Source: Cristatella mucedo
Taxonomy: Eukaryota > Bryozoa > Phylactolaemata > Cristatellidae
Assembly: GCA_009760855.2 (NCBI GenBank)
Contig: WPIO01000023.1
Location: 1,801,501-1,865,500, forward strand
Direction of reading: 5' to 3'
Length of the DNA stretch: 64,000 nt
The notes below the pieces were generated by a model. That model was given only the letters and a program-made list of their open reading frames with translations, searched no databases and had not been told where the DNA came from. Shown here one piece after another: positions 33,040 to 46,535 of this stretch. The position numbers and the translations under genes are program-made. The first letter of the stretch is position 1. Every line of letters starts with the position of its first letter.

Positions 33040-33110
33040 CGACGAAGTCTAGCTTCTACAAAAATATTGTTAATTCACAGGTGCACAATCCAAAAATGCT
33101 TATGTCTACT
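33040..33110 (+). pseudogene. LINE-A fragment upstream of an insertion
   Basis: It encodes a K-S-S-F-Y-K-N-I-V-N-S-Q-V-H-N-P-K-M-L-M-S-T-like stretch, matching the 5' coding edge of the copy at 18158-20292 (K-S-S-F-Y-K-N-I-V). It breaks off at TCTACT, and about 275 bp of unrelated sequence (33112-33387) follows before LINE-A resumes. Confidence 0.7.
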
Positions 33111-33387
33111 GCTGTGTGACAGTGTCTCCGGCGGCGGCTGTTCCAGTGGGAGTCTCACGGAGACGCAGCGGGCGCACTTTCACGGCAAACGAGATTCTGC
33201 TTTATTCCTCTCGACAGACACACATATGAGAGCTCGATCAATCGCAGCAGATGACACGAAATATAACCTGCATTAGTGGCCCAATGCTGGGCTGCTTCGA
33301 TGGCTTAACTATTGACCGCAGGTGAGGCACGTGCATTAGTGTCAGGCGCTTCGCTAATTACAGCAGCAGAAGCCGCAGGCGCACACA

Positions 33388-33507
33388 ACCACCAACCATC
33401 TCCTTAAAGGTTAAGGAGATGGTTGGTGGTAGACATCAGAATTCTTTGATTTGCATAGATAGAGCTAACCTGGGAGCGGTTAAGTCTTAACCGCTCCCAG
33501 GTTAGCT
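33388..33507. repeat. Twin perfect palindromes bounding an inverted LINE segment
   Basis: Arms 33388-33407 / 33411-33430 (20 nt, 3-nt spacer) and 33463-33483 / 33487-33507 (21 nt, 3-nt spacer) are perfect inverted repeats. The ~73 bp between them is LINE-A sequence on the opposite strand. At each junction the form is TTAA-NNN-TTAA. Confidence 0.9.
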
Positions 33508-35035
33508 TCTTACGTAATGATCCCGATGATGATCTAGCTGATCGCTTCTCTAGCTTCTTTGTCAACAAGATAGAAAAGATCAGAGAGTCCATCACCAAGG
33601 TTGCAGCATCCCCTCTGGGCTTCTGTCTCTCAATTCTCTCTGCTCTCTGTCTTTCTGCTTATTTTCTCTGCTTCAGATATTTTTCTCGATCTTTCGGCCG
33701 CTTTTGATACTATCGATCACCGAGTCCTTTAGCGCCTCTCATCTCGCCTGGGCGTTACTAGCACTGTGCTATATTGCTTCAGGTCCTATCTCAGATCGAA
33801 AACTCCAGAGTATTGATGTGATTAGACAAAAATCATCCGAGGAGCCACAGAGGTATGGGGTACCTCAGAGGTCTGTGCTTGGTCCGGTTCTTTTCACAGT
33901 TTATATTCTCCCTCTTGCCGATGTGATCGCTGAGCACAATCTAGACCTTCACTTCTATGCATATGACACCTAGTTGTACCTTTGCTTTGATTCCTTCCAG
34001 CCCTAGAGCATGTCGTATTCTCTCTACACACCCCTGCTGCATGTATTAATGATATCCGCACGTGGATGGCAGCAAACTTTCTTAAATTGAATTACGACAA
34101 AACCAATCTATTAGTTTTGGGCAAACCAAGTGCGATTCAGAAATTTAAGAATCTAACGCTCAAAATCGGCTTAGCCAGTATATCTCTCCTTGAATCTAAA
34201 CGTAATATAGGTGTCCTGTTCCAAAGTGGCATCAGTTCCACAGTCAAGTTTACCTACTTTCAGCAACATAACTTTGCTAAAATTCAGGCTTGCTTAGACA
34301 GGGATACTACATCGAAACTGGTCCATGCATTTGTGACATCCCGTACCGACTCTTGTAACTCGCTGCATGCTAGTCTACCGGCCTGTGCAATTGGGCGCTT
34401 ACAGTTGGTGCGAAACTCATATATCTTATCAAGGGTATTATTATTATTATTTTTATTATAAACTCTGCAGCTAGGCTCGTCTGTCGTGAGGACCGCAGTT
34501 GCCCCATCGCACCAGTTCTCACCGAACTGCACTATCTGTACTTGATCCATATCAAGGACCATACGGACTTTAAGGTTCTGTCACTTGCTTTTAGTTCCCT
34601 TTATTCTTTGGCTCCACCGAACTTATCAGAGCTACTCCCCACCAGGCGAAGATTGGTACAACCCATTGTTCTGACTCAAATCGTTTAGCCGAACCTCGTA
34701 CGAACCTCAAAACTGTTGGGACCGCGCCTCTAATTTCAATGTTCCCAAAGCCTGGAAATCACTGCCAACGCACTTCACAGCGTCCCCTGACTCGACGACA
34801 TTTAAAAAGAAGCTTAAAACGCGCCTGTTTTTTTTTTACAAAATTTGATGGATTTTTTGTTATTCGTCTTTCGTGCGTACGTAATTGCTTACACTGTGCC
34901 TGCTGCTTGCAGATGTTACCACCAATCATTTGGTAATTCTTTCTAAACAGCGTGTGTCTATCTGTCAATCTGTTGTACCTAGAAAGAGATTCAGTTCTCT
35001 GAAGGCGCTATACAAATACATTATTATTGTTCGTG
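33488..35035 (+). pseudogene. Decayed LINE-A copy, RT region to 3' tail
   Basis: Plus-strand frames contain scattered reverse-transcriptase blocks: [10 protein letters not shown]-like near 33690, [14 protein letters not shown] near 33855, F-Y-A-Y-D-T in place of the Y-V-D-D-T box near 33955, F-L-K-L-N-Y-D-K-T-N-L near 34080, and AWKSLPT-like near 34750. It ends with GCGCTATACAAATACATTATT at 35010-35030. There are multiple frameshifts and the catalytic box is mutated. Confidence 0.85.
34419..34459 (+). mobile_element. 41-bp LINE-tail-only insertion with target duplication
   Basis: The sequence ATATATCTTATCAAGGGT plus ATT repeats interrupts the LINE-A coding sequence inside the N-S-A-A-R-L block. 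It is bracketed by AAACTC (34413-34418 and 34460-34465). The piece is just the extreme 3' end of a LINE-A-like element. Confidence 0.75.
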
Positions 35036-35159
35036 CTATTAGCTATCAAGTTGGTCGCATGATTAAGTTTTAAGAAGTCACAGAGTCGCGGTACAAACGC
35101 AGCACCGTGTGTGCGGCAAACTAGCTGCGAAGTCGCGGTGGTACATCGACGCAGTTAGC

Positions 35160-36900
35160 CGGATTACGCTGAAAGCGTGCGGTTGTTTCCTAGCGGGTGC
35201 CTGCGGCTCTGAATAGCTGCCGGGCAACGCCAGTGACAATTGACCGAACTGCTAAATAATTTCCGAGTGCTATACTTGAAGGGTTTTCTCGCAAGGCATA
35301 TCGATTGCCTCCCGCAGCATGAATCGCGGGTTCGCCGTCGGCCGACGCGGCATTGTCGAAGTCCGCCGAGCGACGCCACTGTCATCGCCTCGCCGAGCCT
35401 CGTGGCGCCTAATGATTTCCCGGCCATAGTCAATATGCCTCGATTTTAAGTGCCCGTTTCAGTGCACTCTAGCGGCAGAAGGCATTGTGCTCGAGCAGGC
35501 GCGGCTTTTCCCGTCGCCGGCGCTGTCGTCGACTTCCGGCGACGGCCGTCCACGTGCGCTCGCGGGTTACCACGGCCCGGGCGCGCCGCGAGAATCGGTC
35601 GTGCGTAGGCTAGGCGAGACTCCCGCTCGAGATTCCCGCTCGAGATTGCGCTCCCAGAAACACCGGAGCCGAGTCAGCAGAGAGCTGCCGTGCTGCTCTA
35701 GAAACCCGGGCCTGGACCGCGCGCGCGCGCGCCCACTCGTTCGACTTCCAACAGCCGCCGCAGTCCTGAACCCTTTCTTCGTACACGCCCCTGTCCACCC
35801 CCCACCGGCGACCCGACCGCTCCATGGCGACCGTTGAGCCGAGTCTCCGTCCAATAGCATCGGGCCGACTTCCGGAATAGGCGGGCGTCTGTAGTCCACC
35901 CGAGCGCGCGCGCTATCGGGCGCACTCCCATTCGCTGGGTAGGCCGGCCGGACGGCGGGGAGCGCCCAGCGTGCGAGCGCGCGTTGCCAGTCCGAAGCGT
36001 AACGGCGAAGCCCTTGACCGCGCGCGCTCCCCTACGAGGCGATGAATGCGCCCTGATGGCAGACTTCGGCGGCGGCCTGCCACCTCTCGGCGCCGGCGGG
36101 GCGTGGCCCAGTCGGGCGGCGGACTCGCAGTCGCGGCCGGGCAGCGCGGCCAGCTCGTCCAGCGCGAGCACAAAGTACTCGCTGCGCATCCCGCCTCTGT
36201 CGTCAGGTCAGTGCGCCGCCAGCGCAGCAGCTGCCTCCGGGTGCCAGCGGTCGCCCTGCGCTCTCGCCAGTCTGGCGGCCGCTTTCGCGGGCCGCCAGAC
36301 TGGCGAGCGGTTCAGGGTCATCCGTCCGGAGTGGGCCCGCATCTTTCCTCTCGCGGCGCCTTCGGCGCCGCCTGAGCCAACGGCGGCGGCGGCGCGGTGT
36401 CCGAGCGCTGCAGGTCGCGAGCGGCCGAGGAGATTCCGCAGGGCGGCCGAGCGTCGCGGCGACCCGCGCGCCGGGCGCCTCTCGGAGGCCCCGGCGGACT
36501 CCTCGGCCGCTCTCGACCGCAGCCGAGTGCGTCTGCGGCGACTCGCAACTTGAACGAGCTGCAGCTCGGACGTGTCGAGTTTTTGCGCAGAGACTCGGAC
36601 GCCGAGGTTTTTTGCATGCTTGTTCCGGTGGTGCTCGCGCAAGTCCCTGCGAGCTTGGCGGGAAAGAAAGGCCTTCGAGCGTCTTTACCCGTTAGAGCTG
36701 CGCCCAAACGCCGCGCGAACTGCTGCTTTGCCGCGCTCCTCCATTGTGCGCGCTTTTCCTTTCAACGCGAGTGAAAGCCGCCGAGCCGTTTTTAGCTGGC
36801 GTTCTTAAGCAGGCGCGCCGAGGTATGGATTAATGCCGAGGTCGCGCGAAACAACGGCGGGTTTTCTCGGGTTAGAATGAGCACCGAGCGGCGAGGAACC
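35160..36900. promoter_or_regulatory. GC/CpG-rich block, likely promoter region of the modular gene
   Basis: The base composition shifts sharply to GC with dense CpG, unlike the flanks. Long open frames occur on both strands simply because stops are rare. A well-formed first coding exon (36056-36206) sits inside. I could not identify a TATA box or a clear start site; a CpG-island-type promoter is the inference. Confidence 0.5.
36056..36206 (+). CDS. Candidate first coding exon of the modular gene
   Basis: ATGG context at 36056. It encodes MADFGGGLPPLGAGGAWPSR, then a Ser/Ala/Arg-rich segment ending in K-Y-S-L-R-I-P-P-L-S-S, with donor TCAG|GTCAGT in phase 1. Two short upstream ATGs (36042 with a stop after four codons, and 36046 in another frame) could act as uORFs. 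The phase fits the exon at 48923, giving S-S-G-D-G-P-V-P-K-K, but nearly 13 kb of intron separates them and other exons may intervene. It could belong to a different gene. Confidence 0.45.
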
Positions 36901-36944
36901 CGAGCGTCCGGATATCCACGATATCGGATCTGCAATGAATTTCG

Positions 36945-37135
36945 TAATAATCCTTGCTGCTTAAACAGCCTCTTTTTGTATAGCGACAGAAGAGACTTGA
37001 TGGCTATCACCACTGCTTGCGTGTGGCGATACAGGATCGCCCACCGCAGGAATCGAACCCACTACCTCAGGTCCTAGGTCATGAAAGCAACCGCCTTACC
37101 TAGTGTGCCATCACGGCTCATAAGCCACGTCGGTC
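36945..37135 (-). repeat. tRNA-derived SINE
   Basis: Read on the minus strand, a tRNA-like head carries an A box (GGCACACTAGG) and a B box (GGGTTCGATTCC, 37049-37060). It is followed by a shared body (CACCACTGC / GGCTATCACC on the plus strand) and a 3' end TCGCTATACAAAAAGAGGCTG. It is close to the copies at 44699 and 62245. It does not fold as a full tRNA gene and has a long 3' extension. Confidence 0.75.
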
Positions 37136-37509
37136 GTGTGCGACGGAAGTCTCGTGTCCGGCGCTCTAATGAGTGGAGAGCCAGCAGCCATTGTATCGTA
37201 GCTGGGCTGAGGCAGTCGACTCTCGCAGTTCTGCTAACGTGTACCGCCAAGTTCGCACGTGCCAAGGCAGACTGACTGTAGCCTAGCCGCGCTTTTCCGG
37301 ATATTCGCGAGGCGACCTGCCATATCTCACCGACACTTGGGTAGCTGCTGAGTCCCCGAGATGCCGGTTCACTCCTACTTGTCCTGAAGATCCCTGAATG
37401 ACCGGCATTGTTTTTATCTCCGTTCTTTTGCGTCCAGTGCCGCATACTGGCCTAGAGCTGCGCCAGCGGTGTGCACGTTTTCACGTTTTGCAGTTCTGGC
37501 TTGGCCCAA

Positions 37510-37655
37510 TGTTTAAAGCACCTGCCTTTAACGACCGGTAAAGGTAAATGTACTTGACGACCTAGGTCGTGGGCTCGAACCTCTTAGCTTAAGTTAAGCG
37601 CCTGAAAATAGATTAATTTCTCTTAGGACGCTATGCAAATGCATTTTATTTATTT
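37510..37655 (+). repeat. tRNA-derived SINE with L2-like tail
   Basis: A B-box-like GTGGGCTCGAACCTC (37569-37583) is followed by an AAGTTAAGCGCC...GGACGCTATGCAAATGCATTT tail. The tail is a worn LINE-A terminal stem, suggesting mobilisation by LINE machinery. Confidence 0.55.
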
Positions 37656-37816
37656 TTTTCCTGTGACAGCAAATAATGCGAATACACTCGATTCCTTGTC
37701 ACTGGCAGTGTGTCTGCTGGGAAAACGGCATCTGCAGTGTAGAGTTTGATATCTTGCTTGCTGTTCTAGCTAGGAGTTCTCTCGTGAATGCTCAGTGGTT
37801 GAATTTACGAACACTA

Positions 37817-37925
37817 ATGGTAATAATAATGATAAAACACATGTTAAGTGCCTTAAGAGAACTGATTCTCTGTCTAGGCACTTTACATATGCCGGAAAAG
37901 GAAGTGCATCACTTGGTTAGTGATA
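37817..37925 (-). repeat. Short LINE-A-type tail insertion
   Basis: A (TAA)n-like end, AGTGCCTTAAGAGAACTGATTC and TCTAGGCACTTTACAT reproduce the terminal stem in reverse orientation. Confidence 0.7.
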
Positions 37926-37969
37926 CCACACATACAATCTGCTTGCATAAGCACCGCACAAGGCGACAA

Positions 37970-38110
37970 TTCTCACGGAACGGTTCAAATTCAGTTGCGT
38001 ACTCTTCACGATCTAGGTCGTGGGTTCAAGTCCTACTGCATACATCTTGTATTGCCTGCTGCAAGCAGGTTTACAGCCGCCTAGGCTACTACCTACCGCT
38101 GTGTAAATGA
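37970..38110 (+). repeat. tRNA-like SINE fragment
   Basis: It contains a good B box (GGTCGTGGGTTCAAGTCC, 38018-38035) followed by GCCTGCTGCAAGCAGG and TACAGCCG. No A box of good quality lies upstream. Confidence 0.4.
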
Positions 38111-38204
38111 GACCGTTGGATCAGCTGACTTGTACTTTTTACCAGGTAAAATTCCAACCACGAATTTCTTGCCTTGAACCATGACCCATATTTAGTTAGA
38201 GCCT

Positions 38205-38345
38205 AACCCCAAAGACGGTTGAAAGCATTTGCACTGCTATGAATAAAAGAAGGATAAGTCGTACGGTCATCGGCGATTGAACCAGCGACCTCGGAAACAG
38301 GAGTATTTCTGACTTCAACCGGCTTCGACAGCTACTTCGGGAGAC
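38205..38345 (-). repeat. tRNA-like SINE
   Basis: The minus strand reads GAGGTCGCTGGTTCAATCGC (B box) downstream of GTAGCTGTCGAAGCCGG. The body ends toward ATTCATAGCAGTGCAAATGC. It differs from the 36945 family. Confidence 0.4.
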
Positions 38346-38349
38346 GTTA

Positions 38350-41030
<2,681 letters not shown>

Positions 41031-41079
<49 letters not shown>
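41031..41079. repeat. (CT)n microsatellite
   Basis: About 48 bp of pure CT. Confidence 0.95.
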
Positions 41080-41084
<5 letters not shown>

Positions 41085-41823
41085 GCTCCCGAGTTAATGC
41101 GTTCATATTTAATGTTTAAGTCTTTTTGCAGAACTACCAGATTACCATTTCTCAATGAGGATTAATTAATCAACGTTTACTGCCCCCTTCCTACACAGAT
41201 GATTGCTTGTTTAATGTGTGCCCGGTGGCTCGCTTCGAGGGATCCCAATAACCACGTTCGTTTGCCAAGTCGTCTGCTATGCCGAGAGTGCGAGCCCGGG
41301 AGCTCGCTGCAGCTGTTTGTCCTAGCCCACGTTCTGCCGCCGTAATACCGCTGTGCAGGAGTGGGGGCCTGAGTGGGTGTTTTACCTGCACGAGTGACTC
41401 CGAACGACCAGCTGCCGACGGGATGACCGTCTATTGAGTTAGAGGTTGTGTTGTTAACCGGCGGTCTATTCAGTTAACTGCTATCGCCCACCGTTAAACC
41501 TGCTGACTCGGTAGCTCCTTCGTCGCGTCGTCTGCATAGCAGCTCTAGATGCCTCCCAGGGACCCGCGAGCTCTCGGTGAGACGATCGCAACAGGAGTTT
41601 GGCCAAAGGCTGGAGTGGAGCGTGATGGGGGAGGGTTACAATGGCTCTAGCCCCATGGGATCGATTGGTCGGCGATGCTGGGTGGTCGTGTGTGGCAACC
41701 TTCGCTTGGACGAAGGCCACGGCAGGCAGCAGGAGTCCTGAATTCTGCTGAAGTTTCGAAAATTGCCCGGGCAACCGCCAACAACCGGAAGTTTGCAGCC
41801 CACACAGTAGCCGTGTGGTAAGG

Positions 41824-42495
41824 TTTGACAATAACAATACCAATGATGATAATGATAATAAGAGATTTTCATAGCATTCTAAGAGAAATAAATCCCTTGG
41901 CACTTTTTTGTATGCTGCTAAGGAAGCATGTCAATTGCTTATTAATAACATGTACAATGCGTGCAGGCATAAGCAAAAAAAGGATATTCACGAGGACTCA
42001 GCAAATGCTGTAAGGAGCCGTAGCATTTTTTTTTAATCTTTTTTCCAACGTCCAGTCAGGAGATCTCGTGACGACAAATGGGACTGAGCTAAAAGCTTTG
42101 GGAGCAAACGAACTAAAGGCATGCATTTGAGGTTGATTCGTGGCGTAGCTATAATACTTGAGTCGGATGAGGAGCTGGAACGATGCCTAGCCCAACTGGG
42201 AAGTAGTTCGGATAGCTAGGCTGGAGCATCCGAATCAAGAGACATAGCAGTAAGTGACAAAACCTGCCGTCGACATGATGCTTGATGGGAGCTAGTGGCA
42301 GGTCGGTGAGAAGTGGTGTAATGTAGCAACTGAGTCGCCAGCAACAGACAAATCTAGCTGCAGTGTTTTTCGCCAACTGTAACCACCTGACTGTATAGGT
42401 CGGACGACCTGCAAGCAGTGAGCTACAGAAGTCTAGATGGGATTTCACGAATGCATCTACTAACTTGGCTGCGGTACAGCTGTCTAAGCAGGTCA
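41824..42495 (-). pseudogene. Old LINE-A-type relic
   Basis: Minus-strand tail (AAT-rich, AGCATTCTAAGAGAAATAAATCC), then the 3' UTR pattern and a decayed coding part reading L-V-D-A-F-V-K-S-H-L-D-F-C-S-S-L-L-A-G. It ends where the next copy's tail begins. Confidence 0.75.
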
Positions 42496-42496
42496 T

Positions 42497-43640
42497 AATT
42501 ATAATAATAGGATATGTGTATAGCACCCTTAGAGAACCAAATCTTTTTCTGGGCACTATACATTTGCTGGAAGGAAGCGTGTCAATTGGCTGGTGATAAC
42601 ATGCACAGTATCAGCTCACACAAGCACACACAAGACAATGAACATGGAAGGAGGAGCGATGCAGTGAGTATGTAGGTTGGTAACTTCCTTTTAAATGTCG
42701 TCAAGTCAGGGAATGTCGAGACGTCAGTCGGGAGTGAGTTCTGGGCTTTGGGTGCATATAAACTAAAGACATGGTCTATAAAGGGTTTGAGTTTAATTAC
42801 AGGCACAGCTTATCGAATTGAGCCAGAATAGGGGGTGATATGGGGGATCTAAGACTGGATGACAAAAACCTGAAGTCGATAAGGATCTCTACTTGATAAG
42901 GAAGAAGTGCCGATCGGCAAGAGTTATTCGGATGTGGCAGTTGCAACTTTCGCGACAGACAAGACAAGCCTAATTTGTGAGTTTTGCACCAAATGTGAGC
43001 ATCTAATTGTACAGGCCAGAAAACCTGCCAGTAGAGTTGTAGAAGTTCAAATAGGATATCACAAATGCATGGAATGGGTGGACTAGCTTGGCCCCCCTTA
43101 TCTGTGCAGGCTTGAGTTGTTGCATAGTTCCACAGCTGAAAGCTGCAAGCAGACTTAAGTGTGAAGCTAATGTGGTCGTTTAGTGATAGGTCACTGTGTG
43201 AAACGGGATTCCCTAGACTGCCTGTAGATGCTACTGGATGCTAGCTGGAGATATGCTTGCTGAGATTGCTCACCATTCAATTGCATTTCCCTTCGCAGCA
43301 AATGTAAAGCGCCTAGAGAGAGATTAAGTTCTCTGGGGGCACTTTATCAAGTGCATTATTATTATTATTATTATTACTGGACATATGCCAGCTGAGCCCA
43401 TCTTGAGGGTTAGGCTTGCCAAAATCTTAGTATCTCTAGGTTTGCCATAACTACAACAGCCCGTCAAGGGTTGCTCGATGTACTGTGCCCAAGACACACC
43501 AAAGGCTGGTTAATTTGCAGTAGCTGGGTACGGGCCTGTACTCAAGCTACAATAGGAACTAAAACCTTGCAGTGCCGTGCCAGCAATGTCCATGCGAGGT
43601 GAGAGGCACCCAAGAATGAGCCTCGCTGAGCAATCGCATC
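42497..43640 (-). pseudogene. LINE-A-type relic carrying a nested plus-strand insertion
   Basis: The minus strand has a tail (TATAGCACCCTTAGAGAACC), a 3' UTR, D-H-V-F-S-L-Y-A-P-K-A-Q-N-S-L-P-T, and further coding remnants up to the AGTGCCGTGCCAGCAATGTC block near 43590. A ~110-bp plus-strand insertion at 43270-43380 interrupts it. Its own tail abuts the relic at 41824-42495, so one LINE inserted next to or into another. Confidence 0.75.
43270..43380 (+). mobile_element. Short LINE-A tail insertion with ~20-bp target duplication
   Basis: A plus-strand unit runs from CACCATTCAATTGCATTTCC to (ATT)n. It is flanked by CTGGAGATATGCTTGCTGAG on the left and CTGGACATATGCCAGCTGAG on the right, which differ at three positions. 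These read as a target-site duplication. Confidence 0.8.
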
Positions 43641-43689
43641 GAGCGGAACGATCCTTGCAAAGAGTGCACGAGGTCACGTCCGATTCCTA

Positions 43690-44440
43690 TCCAAGATTAG
43701 GAGCTTTCTCCCACTGTTGCTTGTAAAAATTTAACTAGCTCTTTAGTTCTATCTCGGCTTGATTATTGTAATTCCCTTTTGGCTGGGCTGCCAAAGAAAG
43801 CTATTAGGCCAGTGCAGCAGACTATGAATATGGCTGCAAGGGCTAGTCTTCAAGTCCCAGCGGTTTGAGCGCGTGTCTCCTTTGCCAAAAGAGCTAGGGT
43901 GCCGGATGCCGGTATAGATGCCGGTTGAGCAGCGGATACAGAGCCAAATTGTTACGCTGACTCACAAGGCCCGCCACGGCTGGGCTCCTTCGTACCTAGC
44001 TGAACTGCTCTACCAGTTTCAGCCTCTTCGCGCCCTCAGGTCCTGTGTGGACAATAAATTAGCTGTTCCATTCCTCCGCTTAAAGATCGTTGGCGACAGA
44101 AGCTTTAGCTCTGCAGGTCCTAGACTGTGGAACTCGCTTCCACAATTCTTACGCAACGACAACTACTCTTCTGCTGCCGACTATGGCTCATCCTTTTCAG
44201 CGGTCCTGAGCTGCTACTTCTATGCTACTCACTACCTCAACTGCTCTCCTGACTCTGCTATGCTTCCCACTTTCTTTTTGTTGCGTGAGACGAAGTCTGT
44301 TGGCTACCGAATGCGTACCGAAAGCCACTTAGGCTGTGAGCGCGCTATACAAAACTCTCTTGCGTAACACCCGCATAGTCTTTATGACTTTGTGGAGTTA
44401 CAGACGGAGATACATTACATTACGTTACATAACATATAGG
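43690..44440 (+). pseudogene. LINE-B reference copy, C-terminal RT region and 3' end
   Basis: Plus-strand frames read L-V-L-S-R-L-D-Y-C-N-S-L-L-A-G-L-P-K-K near 43760. From 43918 an open frame follows with SYLAELLYQFQPLRALRSCV and GPRLWNSLPQFLRNDN. The 3' UTR ends in TACAGACGGAGATACATTAC repeats. The organisation resembles LINE-A, but the tail is (ACATT)n rather than (ATT)n and sequence identity is low, so this is a separate family. It is 5'-truncated with at least one frameshift. Confidence 0.85.
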
Positions 44441-44698
44441 CAGCTCGAGCAGGCACTTGCTGCCTTGGCAGCGAGTTTTGTGCACCGGTGCACTCTTAAT
44501 CCTGACAGAAACTCGGCCGGCCTGCATGATTTTCTGGCAACGTTCGTCCGAATATGTGTGCTGCACAGTTGATCTTGGCACAGCTTTTTTTCACTTAGAG
44601 GATAAAAGTGCAGCTACGGCATGCACGCTGACACATTTGTGAGCCAGCATGCTTGCACATGAAAGCAGCAGGCAACTGCTTGGGCCGTGGCTCGAATA

Positions 44699-44892
44699 AT
44701 AACCATTATTAGTATTATTATAATTATAATAATAATTGCTGATTTAACAGCCTCGTTTGTATAGCGACAGAAGAGCCTTAGTGGCTATCACCACCCCTTG
44801 CAGTTGGCAACAAAGGATCGCCCACTGAAGAATTCGAACCCACGATCTCGCCCGTGAAGAGCAAGCACTTTACCTACTGTGCTAACACGGCC
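44699..44892 (-). repeat. tRNA-derived SINE
   Basis: The minus strand starts GGCCGTGTTAGCACAGTAGG (A box), then GATCGTGGGTTCGAATTC (B box). It has the same body and TCGCTATACAAACGAGGCTG end as the copy at 36945, and an ATA-rich tail at 44699-44735. Confidence 0.8.
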
Positions 44893-46195
44893 TACCATCG
44901 TTCTAGCCATCTCCAAGTTTTTCTTGCGGCCTCTGAGTTGCCGATTGTGGTGAGCAGACTGGATTTAACTCCACTCAGTGGCTGCGGCTGCATTTCTTGA
45001 ACGAGAGAAGTCGATATGTTTCGTCGGAGGCACCAGCCGTTCGGTATGCTAAGAATTGGCTCACTGTGGCTTTGCAGGGTTTTGCCATTGAAAAGGCACC
45101 CCAAAATACATAATCTGGATAGAGCAAGGCTAGTTTTGGGGCCAGTGTTGCAAACTAGGGGTCACGGTCAGGCGATGCAAGCGATCTGAGGATGGTCAGG
45201 CGTGCTGACTGTGCAAATGACGACCGCATACCTCTCGAACGATGTGTAGTTGTGTTGAACCAGGCCACCGATGCTAGAATTGCTGGGAAGACTGACAGAA
45301 CAAAGCAAACCGTCACGGCAAGTCACACCTTACATTCGAGCCAGTGTGCCAGAGATTATGCCGGATGAGGGATGACGATGTCTGTCAAATTGTAGAGAAG
45401 AGTCAATGGAACGAAAACCTCAGAAGAGCAGAAATGAGGAAAATGGGCGCTAGCTCTCGTGTGTCCACAGCTGCAGTTGCTGGCTACCATTGCTGTTCAC
45501 GGTTATTGGGGCACTTTGCATCCATGCACAATCGGTGCTGCTTGCCCGTCGACTGGTCTCACGATCGGCGCTATCCTCGTTGTGCAGGTACCCAACGACG
45601 ACTACGCATATAGGATGAGGTGCCCCAAATGTGGTCGCTATTCGTCAGGATTTGAAAGTGCACAGGGGGCCATTATTAGTGGTATGTTCTTAATCAAGCT
45701 GTGGGCTAGCAGCAGAGCTGAACCTGGCAGCAATTGGGGCGACGGTGGCAGCATCCACTTGCAATGCTGCTTGCTCGTTATGTCTGCCAAGGCGGTTCCT
45801 CCGGAGCCGTCCTCCTACAGTGGTTGCAGGCTCACACCTGCTGATATAGATTGCAGTCCTAGGCTGTTTGTCCGGTGTCTACACTTCCTTGCCCCTCCCC
45901 ATGGGTGGGGAGATGAGAGATGGGTGAGGCTAACATCCACTGCACAAGACTCGAGCTTTGAGCTGCATAGCTCGTGCATCTACGCTTGCGTTTGCCGTTG
46001 AGTCACTTCGGCTATGCAGGGAGGATTAGATGGCCTATGCTTACTATTAGCTTGCACTGCTTCTAAAGCTTATGCCACTCGCCGAAGTAAAACTAGCAAT
46101 AGTTTAAGGCATGCTGGCAGCCGAGGACCCCTGTGACTCTTGTGGTTGCCATACTTTTTTGTGATTTGTGAGATATAGCATCAGTCGACACCCGC
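44893..46195. other. No recognised gene
   Basis: The longest frame (45459-46001, 180 codons, plus) contains R-C-P-K-C-G-R-Y-S-S-G but no supporting splice structure or family match. Confidence 0.35.
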
Positions 46196-46199
46196 AGTG

Positions 46200-46500
46200 C
46201 ATTATGAATGACTAACTACAGCCCCCCCCCCGACTTGACATTTAAAAAGAAGCTAACAACCCATCTGTTTATAACAGCATTAGTAGGCCTTGTGAATTGT
46301 CCTTTGTGTGCTTGTTATTTGTACATTATGCATGCTGCCACTAACCATATTTGCATGCTGCCCCTGCGCACGTCATGTCTAACCCTGTTACGCTTTTCGA
46401 CACTGAGCATGCTACCACTAACCATTCGGTCGTGCTTCCTTTGCAGCAAATTTAAAGTGCCTAGGAAGAGATTGAGTTCTCGGAGGGTGCTGTATCATAT

Positions 46501-46534
<34 letters not shown>

Positions 46535-46535
46535 G
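46200..46535 (+). repeat. LINE-A 3' end
   Basis: It begins in the coding end (L-T-F-K-K-K-L-T-T-H-L-F), passes through CATGCTGCCACTAACCAT repeats, and ends with AAAGTGCCTAGGAAGAGATT, GGGTGC and (ATT)n. Confidence 0.85.

Noticed and set aside
35487-36774. Overlapping ORFs of 100-190 codons on both strands
   Set aside because: Stop codons are rare in this GC-rich block. Only the short exon at 36056 has a start, composition and donor that fit together.
37049-37130. tRNA gene candidate
   Set aside because: A and B boxes are present but the arms do not pair as a tRNA, and the same sequence recurs with a long 3' body, so it is a SINE.
45459-46001. 180-codon plus-strand ORF with R-C-P-K-C-G
   Set aside because: A single C-x-x-C pair is not a zinc-binding domain, and there is no splice-consistent structure.
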